From Marivita sp. GX14005 (GTDB taxonomy: Bacteria > Pseudomonadota > Alphaproteobacteria > Rhodobacterales > Rhodobacteraceae): a stretch of DNA of 64,000 bases. The translations under genes were made by a program, and so were the position numbers. The notes beneath the pieces are model-generated. The model was not told where the DNA came from and made no database searches. It was given only the letters and a program-made list of their open reading frames with translations. Shown here one piece after another: positions 1-9,185 of this stretch (the first letter of the stretch is position 1; every line of letters begins with the position of its first letter). The stretch spans positions 1-64,000 of the forward strand of contig NZ_JAMCCQ010000003.1 in the NCBI RefSeq assembly GCF_023370775.1, written 5' to 3'.

Positions 1-53
1 ACCAGAGTCTTATAATCAGTATTATGTAATTATAAGTGACGGACCACGTCGCA

Positions 54-1085
54 TCACACCTTTCCGCTCGCCGATAGTAGAACCGCGATCGGCCGTGTCG
101 TCTTGATTTCCGCCAGCACCAGCACGAGGCTTGCCGTCAGCGGAACCGCCAGAAGCGCCCCCGGCAGACCCCAGAGCGCGCTCCAGACCGCCAGCGCAAG
201 AAGCACGACGAACGGGCTGAGGTTGAAGGCCCGGCCCATCATGCGCGGCTCCAGATAGGCGCCGACGAAGACCTGCGCGGAGGTCAGTGAGATCAGCACG
301 ATGCCGACCATCGACAAGGTGCCGAATTGCGCGATGCTCAGAAGCACCGGGAAGATCACGCCGATCAGCGATCCGATATACGGGATATAATTCAGGAACG
401 CGATGAGCACGGCCCAGAACAGCGCGAACTCGATCCCGAGCAGCAGCATGATCGCGAAAGAAATCGCGCCGAGGATCACGTTCAGCACGGTCTTGACGAA
501 AAGATACTGCCCGATGCGTTCGTTGATGCGCGAGAGCAGCGAAATCGCGCGGCTGCCGGCTTCTTCTCCGCCCATCGCGATCATCACCTTGCGCGCCATG
601 ACACCGCGCTCCGCGATGAAGAAGCTTGAATAGAGCACGACGAGAAACAGCATCACGCCGAAGCCGCGCAGCGACAGAAGCGCCGGCGCGACCCAAGACC
701 GGAAATCGACCCGGTCGAGCGTCGCGCCGCGCAGGTTCTCCCAGGTCGGTTCGTCCTCGATCCCCAGAAGGCTCGCCGCGCGTGTGACCAGCATCTCGAT
801 GTTGGATTCATATCTTGGAAGCGCCAGAGCCACTTGCGCGAGGTTGTTGATGACGAGGATAAAGAACAGAACCACGACGACGGTGAAGACGATGAGGATC
901 ACCGCGCGCCGCGCCCAGTCGGGCAATCGCCCGACGATGGGGAGTTTCTTCATGCTCGCCGCCGCGGTCAGCAGGACATAGACCGAGATCGCGGCCGCCA
1001 GGACCGGCAGCAGCACGGGCTTGCCGATCCACAAGAGCCATCCCAGCATCAGGGTGAGGGCCACACCATAGGTCACGTTTCTCAT
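54..1085 (-). CDS. AI-2E family transporter (PerM-like permease)
   Basis: Polytopic inner-membrane protein of about 343 residues. Several hydrophobic segments are visible, and the GxxxxFxxxLIAFLNYIPYIG-type region near the C-terminal half is typical of the AI-2E exporter/PerM family, whose substrates are mostly unknown. The start at 1085 (MRNVTYG) is chosen because an upstream Met at 1385 would run back into tsf and add about 100 residues of shadow-like, non-hydrophobic sequence. It lies downstream of rpsB-tsf on the same strand but behind a strong terminator, so it probably has its own promoter in the 1086-1220 gap. Family assignment is firm; the substrate is not known. Confidence 0.85.
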   Translation of the reverse strand: MRNVTYGVALTLMLGWLLWIGKPVLLPVLAAAISVYVLLTAAASMKKLPIVGRLPDWARRAVILIVFTVVVVLFFILVINNLAQVALALPRYESNIEMLVTRAASLLGIEDEPTWENLRGATLDRVDFRSWVAPALLSLRGFGVMLFLVVLYSSFFIAERGVMARKVMIAMGGEEAGSRAISLLSRINERIGQYLFVKTVLNVILGAISFAIMLLLGIEFALFWAVLIAFLNYIPYIGSLIGVIFPVLLSIAQFGTLSMVGIVLISLTSAQVFVGAYLEPRMMGRAFNLSPFVVLLALAVWSALWGLPGALLAVPLTASLVLVLAEIKTTRPIAVLLSASGKV

Positions 1086-1220
1086 GCGTATATCCGGTCT
1101 TGTGTCCGGTTGGCCCAAGACCCGCGTGGCCTGCGCGCCCGGCTGTTCCGATCTGTGACCCCTGCCCCTCATCCGGCCCGATGATGCGCATTCACGGCGC
1201 GGCTGGCAAGGTGCCGGATA

Positions 1221-1255
1221 CGAAAAACGGCGCAGAAGTGAGCCTCTGCGCCGTT
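1221..1255 (-). terminator. Rho-independent terminator after tsf
   Basis: A perfect 11-bp inverted repeat (1226-1236 with 1245-1255) encloses an 8-nt loop. On the minus strand the stem is followed by a run of five T. It sits 30 bp beyond the tsf stop codon and should end the rpsB-tsf transcript. Confidence 0.85.
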
Positions 1256-1284
1256 GCTTGCCTGTGACGATATGAAATCGCGCG

Positions 1285-2160
1285 TCAGCCCTGAGCGGCC
1301 TTGGCCACTTCGGCGGCGAAATCCTCGGTCTTCTTCTCGATGCCTTCGCCGACCTCGAGGCGCACGAAACCGGTGATCTCGACACCCGCTTCCTTTGCCG
1401 CTTCGCCGACCGTCAGGTCGGGATTGATCACGAAGGACTGGCCCAGCAGCGTGACTTCGCTGAGGAATTTCTTCATGCGGCCTTCGATCATCTTCTCGAT
1501 GACCTGCTCGGGCTTGCCCGACTCGCGCGCGATGTCGATCTGGATCTGGCGCTCCTTTTCGACCACGGCGGGATCGAGATCGTCTTCGGACAGCGACGCC
1601 GGGTTGACGGCGGCGATATGCATCGCGACCTGCTTGCCGAAGCTCTCGTTCTCGCCGGACAGCGCGACCAGAACGCCGATCTTGCCCATGCCGTCGGCCG
1701 CGGCATTGTGCACGTAGGACACGACCTGCGTGCCTTCGAGCTTGGCCATACGGCGCAGCGACATATTCTCGCCGATGGTGGCGATCTTGTCGGTGATCGT
1801 GTCCTCGACGGTCTTGCCGCCGATATCGGCGGATTTCAGCGCCTCGACATCATCCGCGTTCAGCGCGGCGGTGGCGATGGCATCCACCATGGACTGGAAT
1901 TCCGCGTTCTTGCCGACGAAATCGGTTTCCGAGTTCACCTCGACGGCGACACCCTTGCCGCCTTCGACCTTCACGGCCACGAGGCCTTCGGCCGCTGTGC
2001 GGTCGGATTTCTTGGCCGCCTTGGCCAGACCCTTGGTGCGCAGCCAATCGACGGCGGCTTCCATGTCGCCATCGGTTTCCACCAGCGCCTTCTTGGCATC
2101 CATCATGCCGGCGCCGGTCATTTCGCGCAGTTCCTTAACCTGTGCTGCTGTGATCGCCAT
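1285..2160 (-). CDS. tsf: Elongation factor Ts
   Basis: 291-residue guanine-nucleotide exchange factor that recycles EF-Tu-GDP in the cytoplasm. It shows the N-terminal UBA-like segment ([16 protein letters not shown], about residues 11-26) and the TDFV signature (79-82) that contacts EF-Tu, followed by a full-length core. The start at 2160 (MAITAAQV) is the conserved one; an earlier Met at 2202 adds 14 residues with no family match. It follows rpsB with an 81-bp gap, the standard bacterial rpsB-tsf operon, and ends at the terminator at 1221-1255. Confidence 0.97.
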   Translation of the reverse strand: MAITAAQVKELREMTGAGMMDAKKALVETDGDMEAAVDWLRTKGLAKAAKKSDRTAAEGLVAVKVEGGKGVAVEVNSETDFVGKNAEFQSMVDAIATAALNADDVEALKSADIGGKTVEDTITDKIATIGENMSLRRMAKLEGTQVVSYVHNAAADGMGKIGVLVALSGENESFGKQVAMHIAAVNPASLSEDDLDPAVVEKERQIQIDIARESGKPEQVIEKMIEGRMKKFLSEVTLLGQSFVINPDLTVGEAAKEAGVEITGFVRLEVGEGIEKKTEDFAAEVAKAAQG

Positions 2161-2241
2161 GTTCGGCTCTCCTTGTCTGAATATCGGGGTGCGGTGCCGC
2201 ATCCAGGCCGCCCCGCCACGCTAATGCCGAGCGATGCGCGC

Positions 2242-3081
2242 TCAGCCCTTGTTCTCGAGCTCGTAGGGCGCGTCCTTGGCCTTCACATCGTCGTGGATGG
2301 CCTCATCGGAGGGCGCAGCGGCAGGTGCCTCGGTCGTCGCGGGCTCAGCCGGTGCCTCTTCGAGCGCGCCCAGATCGACGCCGGCGGCGCCCAGTTGTGC
2401 GGTCATCCCGTCAAGCGCTGCGCGGCTGGCCAGATCGCAATAGAGCGCGATGGCGCGGGCGGCGTCGTCATTGCCCGGAATGATGTAGTCCACGCCATCG
2501 GGCGAGCAGTTGGTGTCGACCACGGCCACGACCGGGATGCCGAGCTTGTTGGCTTCGGCCACGGCAAGCGCCTCTTTCTTGACGTCGATGACGAAGAGCA
2601 GATCCGGCACACCGCCCATGTCGCGGATCCCGCCGAGCGAGGCTTGCAGCTTGGCCTGATCGCGCTCCATGCCGAGGCGCTCTTTCTTGGTGAGGCCTTC
2701 GGCGCCCTGCTCCATCTGCTCATCGATGTTCTTGAGACGCTGGATCGATTTCGACACGGTCTGCCAGTTGGTCAGCGTGCCGCCGAGCCAGCGGTGGTTC
2801 ATGTAATACTGCGCGCATTTCTCGGCCGCATCGGCAATGGGCTGCTGCGCCTGGCGCTTGGTGCCGACGAAAAGCACGCGGCCGTTCTTGGCGACGGTTT
2901 CACGGATCACGTTCAGCGCGGCGTCCAGCATCGGGACGGTTTGCGTCAGATCCATGATGTGGATGCCGTTGCGCGCGCCATAGATGAACTCGCCCATGCG
3001 GGGGTTCCAACGCTGCGTCTGGTGGCCGAAGTGAACGCCTGCTTCGAGCAGTTGGCGCATGGAAAACTCTGGAAGAGCCAT
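2242..3081 (-). CDS. rpsB: 30S ribosomal protein S2
   Basis: 279-residue small-subunit ribosomal protein. The N-terminus ([20 protein letters not shown]) and the motifs [16 protein letters not shown] and [10 protein letters not shown]-like segment are diagnostic of S2. The C-terminus carries an acidic, Ala/Pro-rich tail of about 40 residues, common in alphaproteobacterial S2. It is the first gene of the rpsB-tsf operon; its promoter should lie in 3082-3230. Confidence 0.97.
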   Translation of the reverse strand: MALPEFSMRQLLEAGVHFGHQTQRWNPRMGEFIYGARNGIHIMDLTQTVPMLDAALNVIRETVAKNGRVLFVGTKRQAQQPIADAAEKCAQYYMNHRWLGGTLTNWQTVSKSIQRLKNIDEQMEQGAEGLTKKERLGMERDQAKLQASLGGIRDMGGVPDLLFVIDVKKEALAVAEANKLGIPVVAVVDTNCSPDGVDYIIPGNDDAARAIALYCDLASRAALDGMTAQLGAAGVDLGALEEAPAEPATTEAPAAAPSDEAIHDDVKAKDAPYELENKG

Positions 3082-3232
3082 GTGTCTTTATCCTTTCCGG
3101 TTTCAATCCTCGGCGGGGGTATCATCCCGAATGGGACAACCGGTGGACGAACGGGGATGTCTCCCCCGCAGGCCCGACCCCGCCTGCGGTGTCAGTGGCG
3201 CGCGTATAGCGCCGGTTATCGCGGGGCGCAAG

Positions 3233-3274
3233 CCGCGTTTTGCAAAACGCGGGCAAGCGCCTTCGAAGGCGCTT
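3233..3274. repeat. Two adjacent 20-bp perfect palindromes
   Basis: 3233-3252 (ccgcgttttgcaaaacgcgg) and 3255-3274 (aagcgccttcgaaggcgctt) are each perfect 20-bp palindromes separated by two bases. They lie just past the stop of the HupE-like gene and upstream of rpsB. They could fold as tandem hairpins in either transcript and act as a bidirectional terminator, or be a member of a dispersed intergenic repeat family. Confidence 0.7.
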
Positions 3275-3282
3275 CGCCCCTG

Positions 3283-4140
3283 TCAGAGGAAAGTGCGTTC
3301 GATGAACCACCACGCGCCGATCAGCGCGATGACTGCCGAAGCCGGGCGGGCGGTGAAGCGGCGATAGGCACCCAGCTGATCGACGAGGGTGGCCGAGATC
3401 GCGCAAAGCGCCGCAAGTCCGGCCAGCGGCCAGAAGATCATCGGCGCGGGCGCGCCCATCGCGTCGCGGAACATCGGCCCGTCCAACAGCGGCCCGAGCG
3501 CCGCAAAACCGATCACGAGCAGAACGTAAAGGAACTGCGCCTTGGTCACATCGCCCTCGCCGCGATCCACCTTGAGCGCATACCAGACCAGCCCGAACGC
3601 CAGCGCCAGCACCGCGAGCTGGCCGAATTCGACCCCGATATTGAACCCTGTGAGCGCCGCGATCTCATCGCCCGGTGGCAGGCCGATGGCCATGAGGGCA
3701 GCGGCAAGGCCGAGCCCATGCGCCAGACCGAAGCCGAAGATCATCAGCAGCCGCGGCGTGCCGAGCCCTTCCGAACGGTTTCCGGCCGAAAGGACGTTGT
3801 CGAGCCCGACATAGACGATGGAGACCGCGATCACCGGCCCCGCGATCTGCACCGGCACCGACCAGAGCCCCAGAACACTCAGCCACAACGCAAGCGAATG
3901 GGCGATCGTGAAAGCCGCGATCTGCCGGCCGAGCGGCGCAAGACGGGCGCGGAAAAAGAGAAGCCCGAGAATGAAGAGAATATGATCCAGCCCCTGCGGC
4001 AGGATGTGATCGAAGCCGAGCGGGACATAGATGTTCAACGCCTCCGTCCCGTCGCTTGCAGGTGAAGTCGCGATACCTTCTTGCGCCGCTGCGGCGGAAG
4101 CCAAGAGTATTGCGCAAACCGTCAGGAGAAGTGGTTTCAT
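3283..4140 (-). CDS. HupE/UreJ-family membrane protein
   Basis: About 285 residues with an N-terminal signal peptide (MKPLLLTVCAILLASAAAAQ) and multiple transmembrane helices. The motif around QGLDHILFILGLLFF matches the HupE/UreJ_2 family (FDHILF-type), putative nickel/cobalt permeases or accessory proteins. No hydrogenase or urease genes are nearby, so a metal substrate cannot be assigned. An in-frame GTG one codon upstream (4143) is an alternative start. The gene is separated from rpsB by the paired palindromes. Confidence 0.75.
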   Translation of the reverse strand: MKPLLLTVCAILLASAAAAQEGIATSPASDGTEALNIYVPLGFDHILPQGLDHILFILGLLFFRARLAPLGRQIAAFTIAHSLALWLSVLGLWSVPVQIAGPVIAVSIVYVGLDNVLSAGNRSEGLGTPRLLMIFGFGLAHGLGLAAALMAIGLPPGDEIAALTGFNIGVEFGQLAVLALAFGLVWYALKVDRGEGDVTKAQFLYVLLVIGFAALGPLLDGPMFRDAMGAPAPMIFWPLAGLAALCAISATLVDQLGAYRRFTARPASAVIALIGAWWFIERTFL

Positions 4141-4228
4141 CACCCTGTCCTTTGCCCTTTCGCCCTACTCTGCCGCAAGCCGGCACCGGATCAAGGGGTG
4201 TCCGCCGCCCGCCCAACGCATCGGGCGT

Positions 4229-4750
4229 TCAAAGCGGCGTCATGCCATCGCGGAAGCGGCGCATGTTGGCCTGGTAGGCCTTGGCGCTCTGGCGCAGCGC
4301 CTCGATGGCGGCCTCGTCGAGCTGTCGCACCACCTTGCCCGGCGCGCCCATGACGAGAGAGCCATCGGGGATTTCCTTGCCCTCGGTGATCAGCGCCCCT
4401 GCCCCGATAAGGCAGTTCCTGCCGATCTTCGCGCCGTTGAGCACTGTCGCGCCCATGCCGATCAGGGTGTTTTCGCCGATGGTGCAGCCATGCAGCATGA
4501 CCTTGTGCCCGATGGTGCACCCTGCTCCTATGGTCAGCGGATAGCCCATATCGGTATGAAGAACGCAGTTTTCCTGGATATTCGTCCCCTCGCCCACGGT
4601 GATCGGCTCATTGTCGCCCCGCAGCGTCGCGCCGAACCAGATCCCGACGCCCGCGTTCAGGACGATCCGACCGATCACGTTGGCATCAGGCGCGATCCAT
4701 GTATCCTCGGCCACCTGCGGGGCGGTGCCGTCAATCGTGTAGAGCGTCAT
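4229..4750 (-). CDS. Gamma carbonic anhydrase-like hexapeptide-repeat protein
   Basis: 173 residues of left-handed beta-helix repeats ([37 protein letters not shown]). The zinc-ligand pattern HTD...GHKVMLHGC is that of the YrdA/CaiE/PaaY gamma-carbonic-anhydrase family. Such proteins are cytoplasmic trimers, and many lack proven anhydrase activity. Its start overlaps the gmk stop by 4 bp (4747-4750), so it is translationally coupled to gmk. Confidence 0.85.
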   Translation of the reverse strand: MTLYTIDGTAPQVAEDTWIAPDANVIGRIVLNAGVGIWFGATLRGDNEPITVGEGTNIQENCVLHTDMGYPLTIGAGCTIGHKVMLHGCTIGENTLIGMGATVLNGAKIGRNCLIGAGALITEGKEIPDGSLVMGAPGKVVRQLDEAAIEALRQSAKAYQANMRRFRDGMTPL

Positions 4751-5388
4751 GGCAGATCCTCGAATTCCTGTTGCAGCTTGCGCACATGTTCCACCAGATC
4801 CGGCTGCTGCAAGCGCCGGAGCCGCGTGGCGGTGACGATGGTTTTCAAATCCTCGAAGGTGCGATCCAGATCGTCATTGACCAGCACGAAATCATAGCTG
4901 CCCCAATGGCTGATCTCGTCCCAGCTTTTCAGCATCCGCTTGCCGATGGTCTCCGCGCTGTCCTGCCCGCGCGCCTCCAGACGGCGGCGCAGCTCGGCGA
5001 TGGAGGGCGGCAGGATGAAGATCGACAGCGTATGCGGGCCGAGCGAGGAGTTGACGATCTGTTGCGCGCCCTGCCAGTCGATGTCGAAGAGCACGTCGCG
5101 GCCCGCCTCGATGGCCGATTGCACCGGCTTGCGGGGCGAGCCGTAGAAATGGCCGAACACATGCGCATGTTCGAGCATGTCGCCCTCGTTCACATCGCGC
5201 TTGAAGGCGTCTTCGCTCAGGAAATGGTAGTGCTCACCGTCCACCTCTCCGGGGCGCGGCGCGCGGGTGGTGGCGGAGACCGAAAAGCGCAGGCTCTCGT
5301 CCCATTCCAGCAGCCGCCGCGACAGGGTGGACTTCCCCGCCCCCGAGGGCGAGGACAGGATGATCAGAAGGCCGCGCCGGTTTTTCAT
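4747..5388 (-). CDS. gmk: Guanylate kinase
   Basis: 213 residues, full length for the family. The P-loop SPSGAGKST lies at residues 13-21, followed by the GMP-binding region ([19 protein letters not shown]) and the [12 protein letters not shown] motif. It catalyses ATP + GMP to ADP + GDP in nucleotide metabolism. It follows the yicC-like gene by 3 bp on the same strand; yicC-gmk adjacency is widely conserved in proteobacteria. Confidence 0.96.
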   Translation of the reverse strand: MKNRRGLLIILSSPSGAGKSTLSRRLLEWDESLRFSVSATTRAPRPGEVDGEHYHFLSEDAFKRDVNEGDMLEHAHVFGHFYGSPRKPVQSAIEAGRDVLFDIDWQGAQQIVNSSLGPHTLSIFILPPSIAELRRRLEARGQDSAETIGKRMLKSWDEISHWGSYDFVLVNDDLDRTFEDLKTIVTATRLRRLQQPDLVEHVRKLQQEFEDLP

Positions 5389-5391
5389 GTC

Positions 5392-6282
5392 TCACTCCAC
5401 ATTCTGCACCTGTTCCCTCATCTGCTCGATGACCGATTTGAGATCCAGCCCCACCGCCGTGAGGTCCGACGATTGCGCCTTGGAACACAGCGTGTTGGCC
5501 TCGCGGTTGAATTCCTGCATCAGGAAATCGAGCTTGCGCCCCACCGGGCCTTCGGCGGCCAGCAGATCGCGCGCGGCAGCGATATGGGCGCGCAGGCGGT
5601 CGATTTCCTCGGTCACGTCGGCCTTGACCGCGATCAGCGCCAGTTCCTGTGCGATGCGCTGCTCGTCGATGCCGTCCTGCGTATCGGTCACCCGCGCGAG
5701 CGCGGCGCGCAGGCGGTCCTGTTGCTCCCCGCGCCTCTCCTCGGCGACGCGCGCGGCGGCGGCGGTCAGATGCTCCAACTGGTCCAGTTGATCCGACAGG
5801 ATCGTTAGCAAAGCCGCACCTTCGGCTTCGCGCGCGGCGATCAAGCTGTCCAGCACAGGGGAAACATCCTCCAGCAGCGCGGCGCGCAGCTTGTCCGGAT
5901 CGACCTGATCCTGCGGCGCGTCCATCACGCCGCGCAGCGCCAGCAAATCTGCCGCGCTGGACGCGGTCAGGGACAGCCCGCGCATCATCGCCTCCGCCTC
6001 GATACGTGACAGCGCATCGAGCACGCGCTCCATCTGCGCGGCGTTCAATTCCAGCGCCGCATCGGCCCCGGCGGACTGCACGCGCAGCGACAGCGTCACG
6101 CTGCCGCGCGCCAGGCGCTCGCCCAGCTTCTTGCGCAAGGCCGGCTCCAACCCGTCGATCCAATCCGGCACGCGGATGCGCAGATCGAGCCCGCGCGCAT
6201 TGACGCTGCGCAGATCCCAGCTCCAGCTCAGCCCCAGCCCCGCGCCCTGCCCCGAGGCGTAGCCTGTCATGGATTGCCGCAT
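5392..6282 (-). CDS. YicC/YloC family endoribonuclease-like protein
   Basis: 296 residues beginning MRQSMTGYASG, the hallmark YicC N-terminus, and ending with the conserved FLMQEFNREANTLCSKA region and C-terminal VEQMREQVQN segment. E. coli YicC acts in RNA turnover; activity here is inferred from family only. The start at 6282 is preferred over a Met 19 codons upstream, which adds Arg-rich, non-conserved sequence. It heads a tight unit with gmk and the carbonic-anhydrase-like gene. Confidence 0.93.
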   Translation of the reverse strand: MRQSMTGYASGQGAGLGLSWSWDLRSVNARGLDLRIRVPDWIDGLEPALRKKLGERLARGSVTLSLRVQSAGADAALELNAAQMERVLDALSRIEAEAMMRGLSLTASSAADLLALRGVMDAPQDQVDPDKLRAALLEDVSPVLDSLIAAREAEGAALLTILSDQLDQLEHLTAAAARVAEERRGEQQDRLRAALARVTDTQDGIDEQRIAQELALIAVKADVTEEIDRLRAHIAAARDLLAAEGPVGRKLDFLMQEFNREANTLCSKAQSSDLTAVGLDLKSVIEQMREQVQNVE

Positions 6283-6442
6283 CCCACTCTCCTTGCGCTT
6301 GCGCCTTCGTGGGTTACGCGCTGGCGCGGGGCGATGCAAGCGAGCGCGGGGCGCTCGGGATTAACCATTTGGGCGATTGGCGCGCGTAAATGCGGCGAAT
6401 TTGTGTTAATTTGATGGTGGGAAACGGTAAGGGGTGCGGATC

Positions 6443-7027
6443 ATGAGCGGATCGCTTCAGCATGAGATCATCGCCAGACATCAGACGCGGGCGGCACGGA
6501 TCGTCGAGCGCTATTGGTGCGATCTTGCGGCGCAAGGGGCCATTCCCGAACGCGCGCGGATCGATCCGGCCGAGATACAGGACGCGCTGGAATATGCCTT
6601 TATCGCCGAGCATCTCGATTGCGGTCATGCGCGGCTGCGCGTGGCGGGCGGTGCGGTGTCGGCGGTTCTGGGCATGGAAACCACCGGCATGCCGCTTTCG
6701 GTCCTGATCGCGCCTGCTGCACGCGATCGGTTCAACGGTCGGGTCGCGCGGGTGTTTCAAGGCCCGGCCCGTCTTGTCCTAAAGCTTCATGCGCATGCCC
6801 GCTATGGTCAGCCGCCGCTGGAGGCCGAAATGCGGCTCTACCCGCTCAGGGGCGTTTCAGGCCGGGTGACGCAAAGCCTTGGCACCTTCCTTTGCGGGGG
6901 CCAGATCGGCCGCGCCCCGCGCCGTTTCGATCTCGGGTCAGTGACCGAGCAGTCTGCCAGAGCCCCCGCGCCGACCTTTGCGCCGATCCGGCAACACGGC
7001 CATTTGCGGCTCGTCGTGTCGAACTGA
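6443..7027 (+). CDS. PAS domain-containing protein (DUF1457/PAS_5 type)
   Basis: About 194 residues resembling the alphaproteobacterial DUF1457 PAS proteins: a short helical N-terminus (IVERYWCDLAAQG), then a PAS-like fold with the GMETTGMPLSVL and LYPLRG...QSLGTFL segments. The ATG at 6443 is preferred over a GTG at 6434 because AAGGGG (about 6429-6434) is correctly spaced only for the ATG. No output domain is visible, so its signalling partner is unknown. It is transcribed divergently from yicC. Confidence 0.7.
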   Translation: MSGSLQHEIIARHQTRAARIVERYWCDLAAQGAIPERARIDPAEIQDALEYAFIAEHLDCGHARLRVAGGAVSAVLGMETTGMPLSVLIAPAARDRFNGRVARVFQGPARLVLKLHAHARYGQPPLEAEMRLYPLRGVSGRVTQSLGTFLCGGQIGRAPRRFDLGSVTEQSARAPAPTFAPIRQHGHLRLVVSN

Positions 7028-7111
7028 CGCAGGGGCAGGATTCTCGCACCTTGCGCGGAACGGCGGCTTGTCCTGCCGGTTACTCCAACCCAACGCAGGA
7101 AAGGAAACGAC

Positions 7112-7501
7112 ATGACACGATTGACCGCAACCGGCCTCGTCGCACTCGTCACATGTGCCAGTGCCGCTTCGGCCGAAGACATCTCGACCCATGTTCTCAA
7201 CATCGCCACCGGCGAAGGCGGCGGCGGGGTTCCGGTCGTATTGCAGATGAAGGAGGGTGACAGCTGGGCCGAAGTCGGCTCCGCCAGCACCCAGGACAAC
7301 GGCCGCGTCGAGGGCTTCGGTATCACCGCAGAGGACGCGACCTACCGGCTGGTCTTCGACATGACCGGATATGACGCGTTCGAGGGCGATCCCTTCTTTC
7401 CCGAGATCACCGTGACCTTCGACATTCAGGACACCGGACGGCATCATCACGTGCCGGTTCTCGTCAGCCCCTACGGATATTCGACTTATCTGGGCAACTG
7501 A
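7112..7501 (+). CDS. Exported hydroxyisourate hydrolase/transthyretin-like protein
   Basis: 129 residues with a signal peptide ending near ASA-E, so periplasmic. The mature part follows the 5-hydroxyisourate hydrolase fold: STHVLN at its start, DNGRVEGF containing the catalytic-type Arg, and HHHVPVLVSPYGYSTY near the end. The C-terminus reads TYLGN where catalytically active family members have YRGS, so the Arg and terminal Ser of the signature are missing. It may be a weak or altered enzyme, or a transthyretin-like binding protein. A ribosome site (AGGAAA, about 7098-7104) precedes the ATG. No other uric acid genes are near. Confidence 0.75.
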   Translation: MTRLTATGLVALVTCASAASAEDISTHVLNIATGEGGGGVPVVLQMKEGDSWAEVGSASTQDNGRVEGFGITAEDATYRLVFDMTGYDAFEGDPFFPEITVTFDIQDTGRHHHVPVLVSPYGYSTYLGN

Positions 7502-7550
7502 ACGCGCTGCAGAGCCGGCGCTGAGCGGTCATCGCTGGCCGTTTTGAAAG

Positions 7551-7619
7551 GTCATCGCCGGGCTTGACCCGGCGATCTCCGGGGCCGGGGAGTTCCTCGG
7601 GTCAAGCCCGAGGATGACG
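7551..7619. repeat. Nested palindromic intergenic repeat
   Basis: Two short palindromes, built on ccgggcttgacccgg and ctcgggtcaagcccgag, are themselves arranged as an imperfect inverted pair spanning 7551-7619. The gcttgaccc core of this type recurs between genes in many alphaproteobacteria. It lies between convergent genes, where it could act as a bidirectional terminator. Confidence 0.7.
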
Positions 7620-7632
7620 GAAAACCGCGCCC

Positions 7633-9003
7633 CTACCCCGCCTTGACTTCTCCTTGCGCCTCGCGCCGGGCGGTCAGTTCCTCGGCAACGAGGAACGCCA
7701 GTTCCAGCGATTGGGAGGCGTTGAGGCGCGGATCGCAGGCGGTGTGATAGCGCGCGCTCAGATCCTCCTCGCTGACCGCGCGAACGCCGCCGGTGCATTC
7801 GGTCACGTCCTGTCCCGTCATCTCGAAATGCACGCCACCCGGCACCGTGCCTTCGGCATTGTGGACGGCGAAGAACTCCTTGACCTCGCGCAGCACCGCG
7901 TCGAAGGGGCGGGTCTTATAGCCGGTCGAGGATTTAATCGTGTTGCCGTGCATCGGGTCGCAGACCCAGGTGACATTCGCCCCCTCCTCGGCAACTGCCT
8001 TGACCAGACGCGGCAGATGCTCGCCGACCTTGCCAGCCCCGAACCGCGCGATGAGGGTCAGCTTGCCCTCCTCATTCTCGGGATTGAGGCGCGACATCAA
8101 CACCTTGAGATCCTCGGCCGTCGTCGTCGGGCCGCATTTCAGGCCGACGGGATTGAGCACGCCGCGCGCGAATTCGACATGCGCGCCATCGGGTTGCCGC
8201 GTGCGGTCGCCGATCCAGATCATGTGGCCAGAGCCTGCCAGCCATTTGCCAGACGTCGAATCCTGCCGCGTCAGCGCCTCTTCGTATTCGAGCAGAAGCG
8301 ATTCATGGCTGGTGAAGAAATCGACCGTCTGCAATGTATGCGCGCGGTCGCTGTCGACGCCGGCGGCCTTCATGAAATCGAGCGTGTCGCTGATGCGGCC
8401 GGCCATTTCGCGGTATTTCGCGGCCTTTTCGCCCTCGGTGAAGCCGAGCGTCCATTGATGGACCTTATGCACATCCGCATAGCCGCCCGTCGAGAAGGCG
8501 CGCAGCAGGTTCAATGTCGCTGCCGCCTGTGTGTAGGCCTGCAGCATCTTGGCCGGATCGGGGATGCGGGCCTTTGCGGTGAAGGGCAATTCGTTGATGA
8601 TGTCGCCGCGGTAGCTGGGCAATTCCTGCCCGTTCACCGTTTCGGTCGGCGCAGAGCGCGGCTTGGCGAACTGGCCGGCCATGCGGCCCACCTTGACCAC
8701 CGGCACCTTGGCGCCGAAGGTCAGGACCATCGCCATTTGCAACATCACCTTGAACGTGTCGCGAATGGCGTTCGCGCTGAACTGGTCGAAGCTCTCGGCG
8801 CAATCGCCGCCCTGTAGCAGGAACGCCTCTCCGCGCCCTGCGGCGCCAAGCTCGCGTTGCAGGCGCCGCGCTTCTCCGGCGAAGACGAGCGGCGGATATT
8901 TCGCCAACTGGGCCTCGACAGCCTCCAGCCGGTCGGTATCCGTATAGTCAGGCATCTGCACCCGCGGTTTTGCGCGCCAGCCTGATTTTGTCCACTCTGT
9001 CAT
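7633..9003 (-). CDS. Class II 3-deoxy-7-phosphoheptulonate synthase (DAHP synthase)
   Basis: 456 residues, the plant-like (type II) DAHP synthase that joins phosphoenolpyruvate and erythrose-4-phosphate in the first step of the shikimate pathway. Family motifs include [46 protein letters not shown] and the C-terminal [15 protein letters not shown]. The start at 9003 ([10 protein letters not shown]) is the conserved N-terminus; the open frame upstream to 9168 is not family-like. It faces away from the GlxA regulator. Confidence 0.95.
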   Translation of the reverse strand: MTEWTKSGWRAKPRVQMPDYTDTDRLEAVEAQLAKYPPLVFAGEARRLQRELGAAGRGEAFLLQGGDCAESFDQFSANAIRDTFKVMLQMAMVLTFGAKVPVVKVGRMAGQFAKPRSAPTETVNGQELPSYRGDIINELPFTAKARIPDPAKMLQAYTQAAATLNLLRAFSTGGYADVHKVHQWTLGFTEGEKAAKYREMAGRISDTLDFMKAAGVDSDRAHTLQTVDFFTSHESLLLEYEEALTRQDSTSGKWLAGSGHMIWIGDRTRQPDGAHVEFARGVLNPVGLKCGPTTTAEDLKVLMSRLNPENEEGKLTLIARFGAGKVGEHLPRLVKAVAEEGANVTWVCDPMHGNTIKSSTGYKTRPFDAVLREVKEFFAVHNAEGTVPGGVHFEMTGQDVTECTGGVRAVSEEDLSARYHTACDPRLNASQSLELAFLVAEELTARREAQGEVKAG

Positions 9004-9185
9004 TGTCTCTACTCCGGTCGGGTCCAGTGTCTTTGGTTGCATCGGTCCGCGTGATATACCCAAAGGCGGCCGAGGTGACCAGTCTGGAAATGCCCGGCGG
9101 CGCTTGACCCGGCGCGGCAGTTCTGACCATGTGACCGCAACGCGCCGGCATGCGCGGGCAAAGGTCATGGGGAGGGTCTTGATCT

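Noticed and set aside
1618-4065. 815-codon open frame on the plus strand
   Set aside because: It lies antisense over tsf, rpsB and the HupE-like gene, has biased His/Arg/Gly-rich composition and no family motifs; it is a high-GC shadow.
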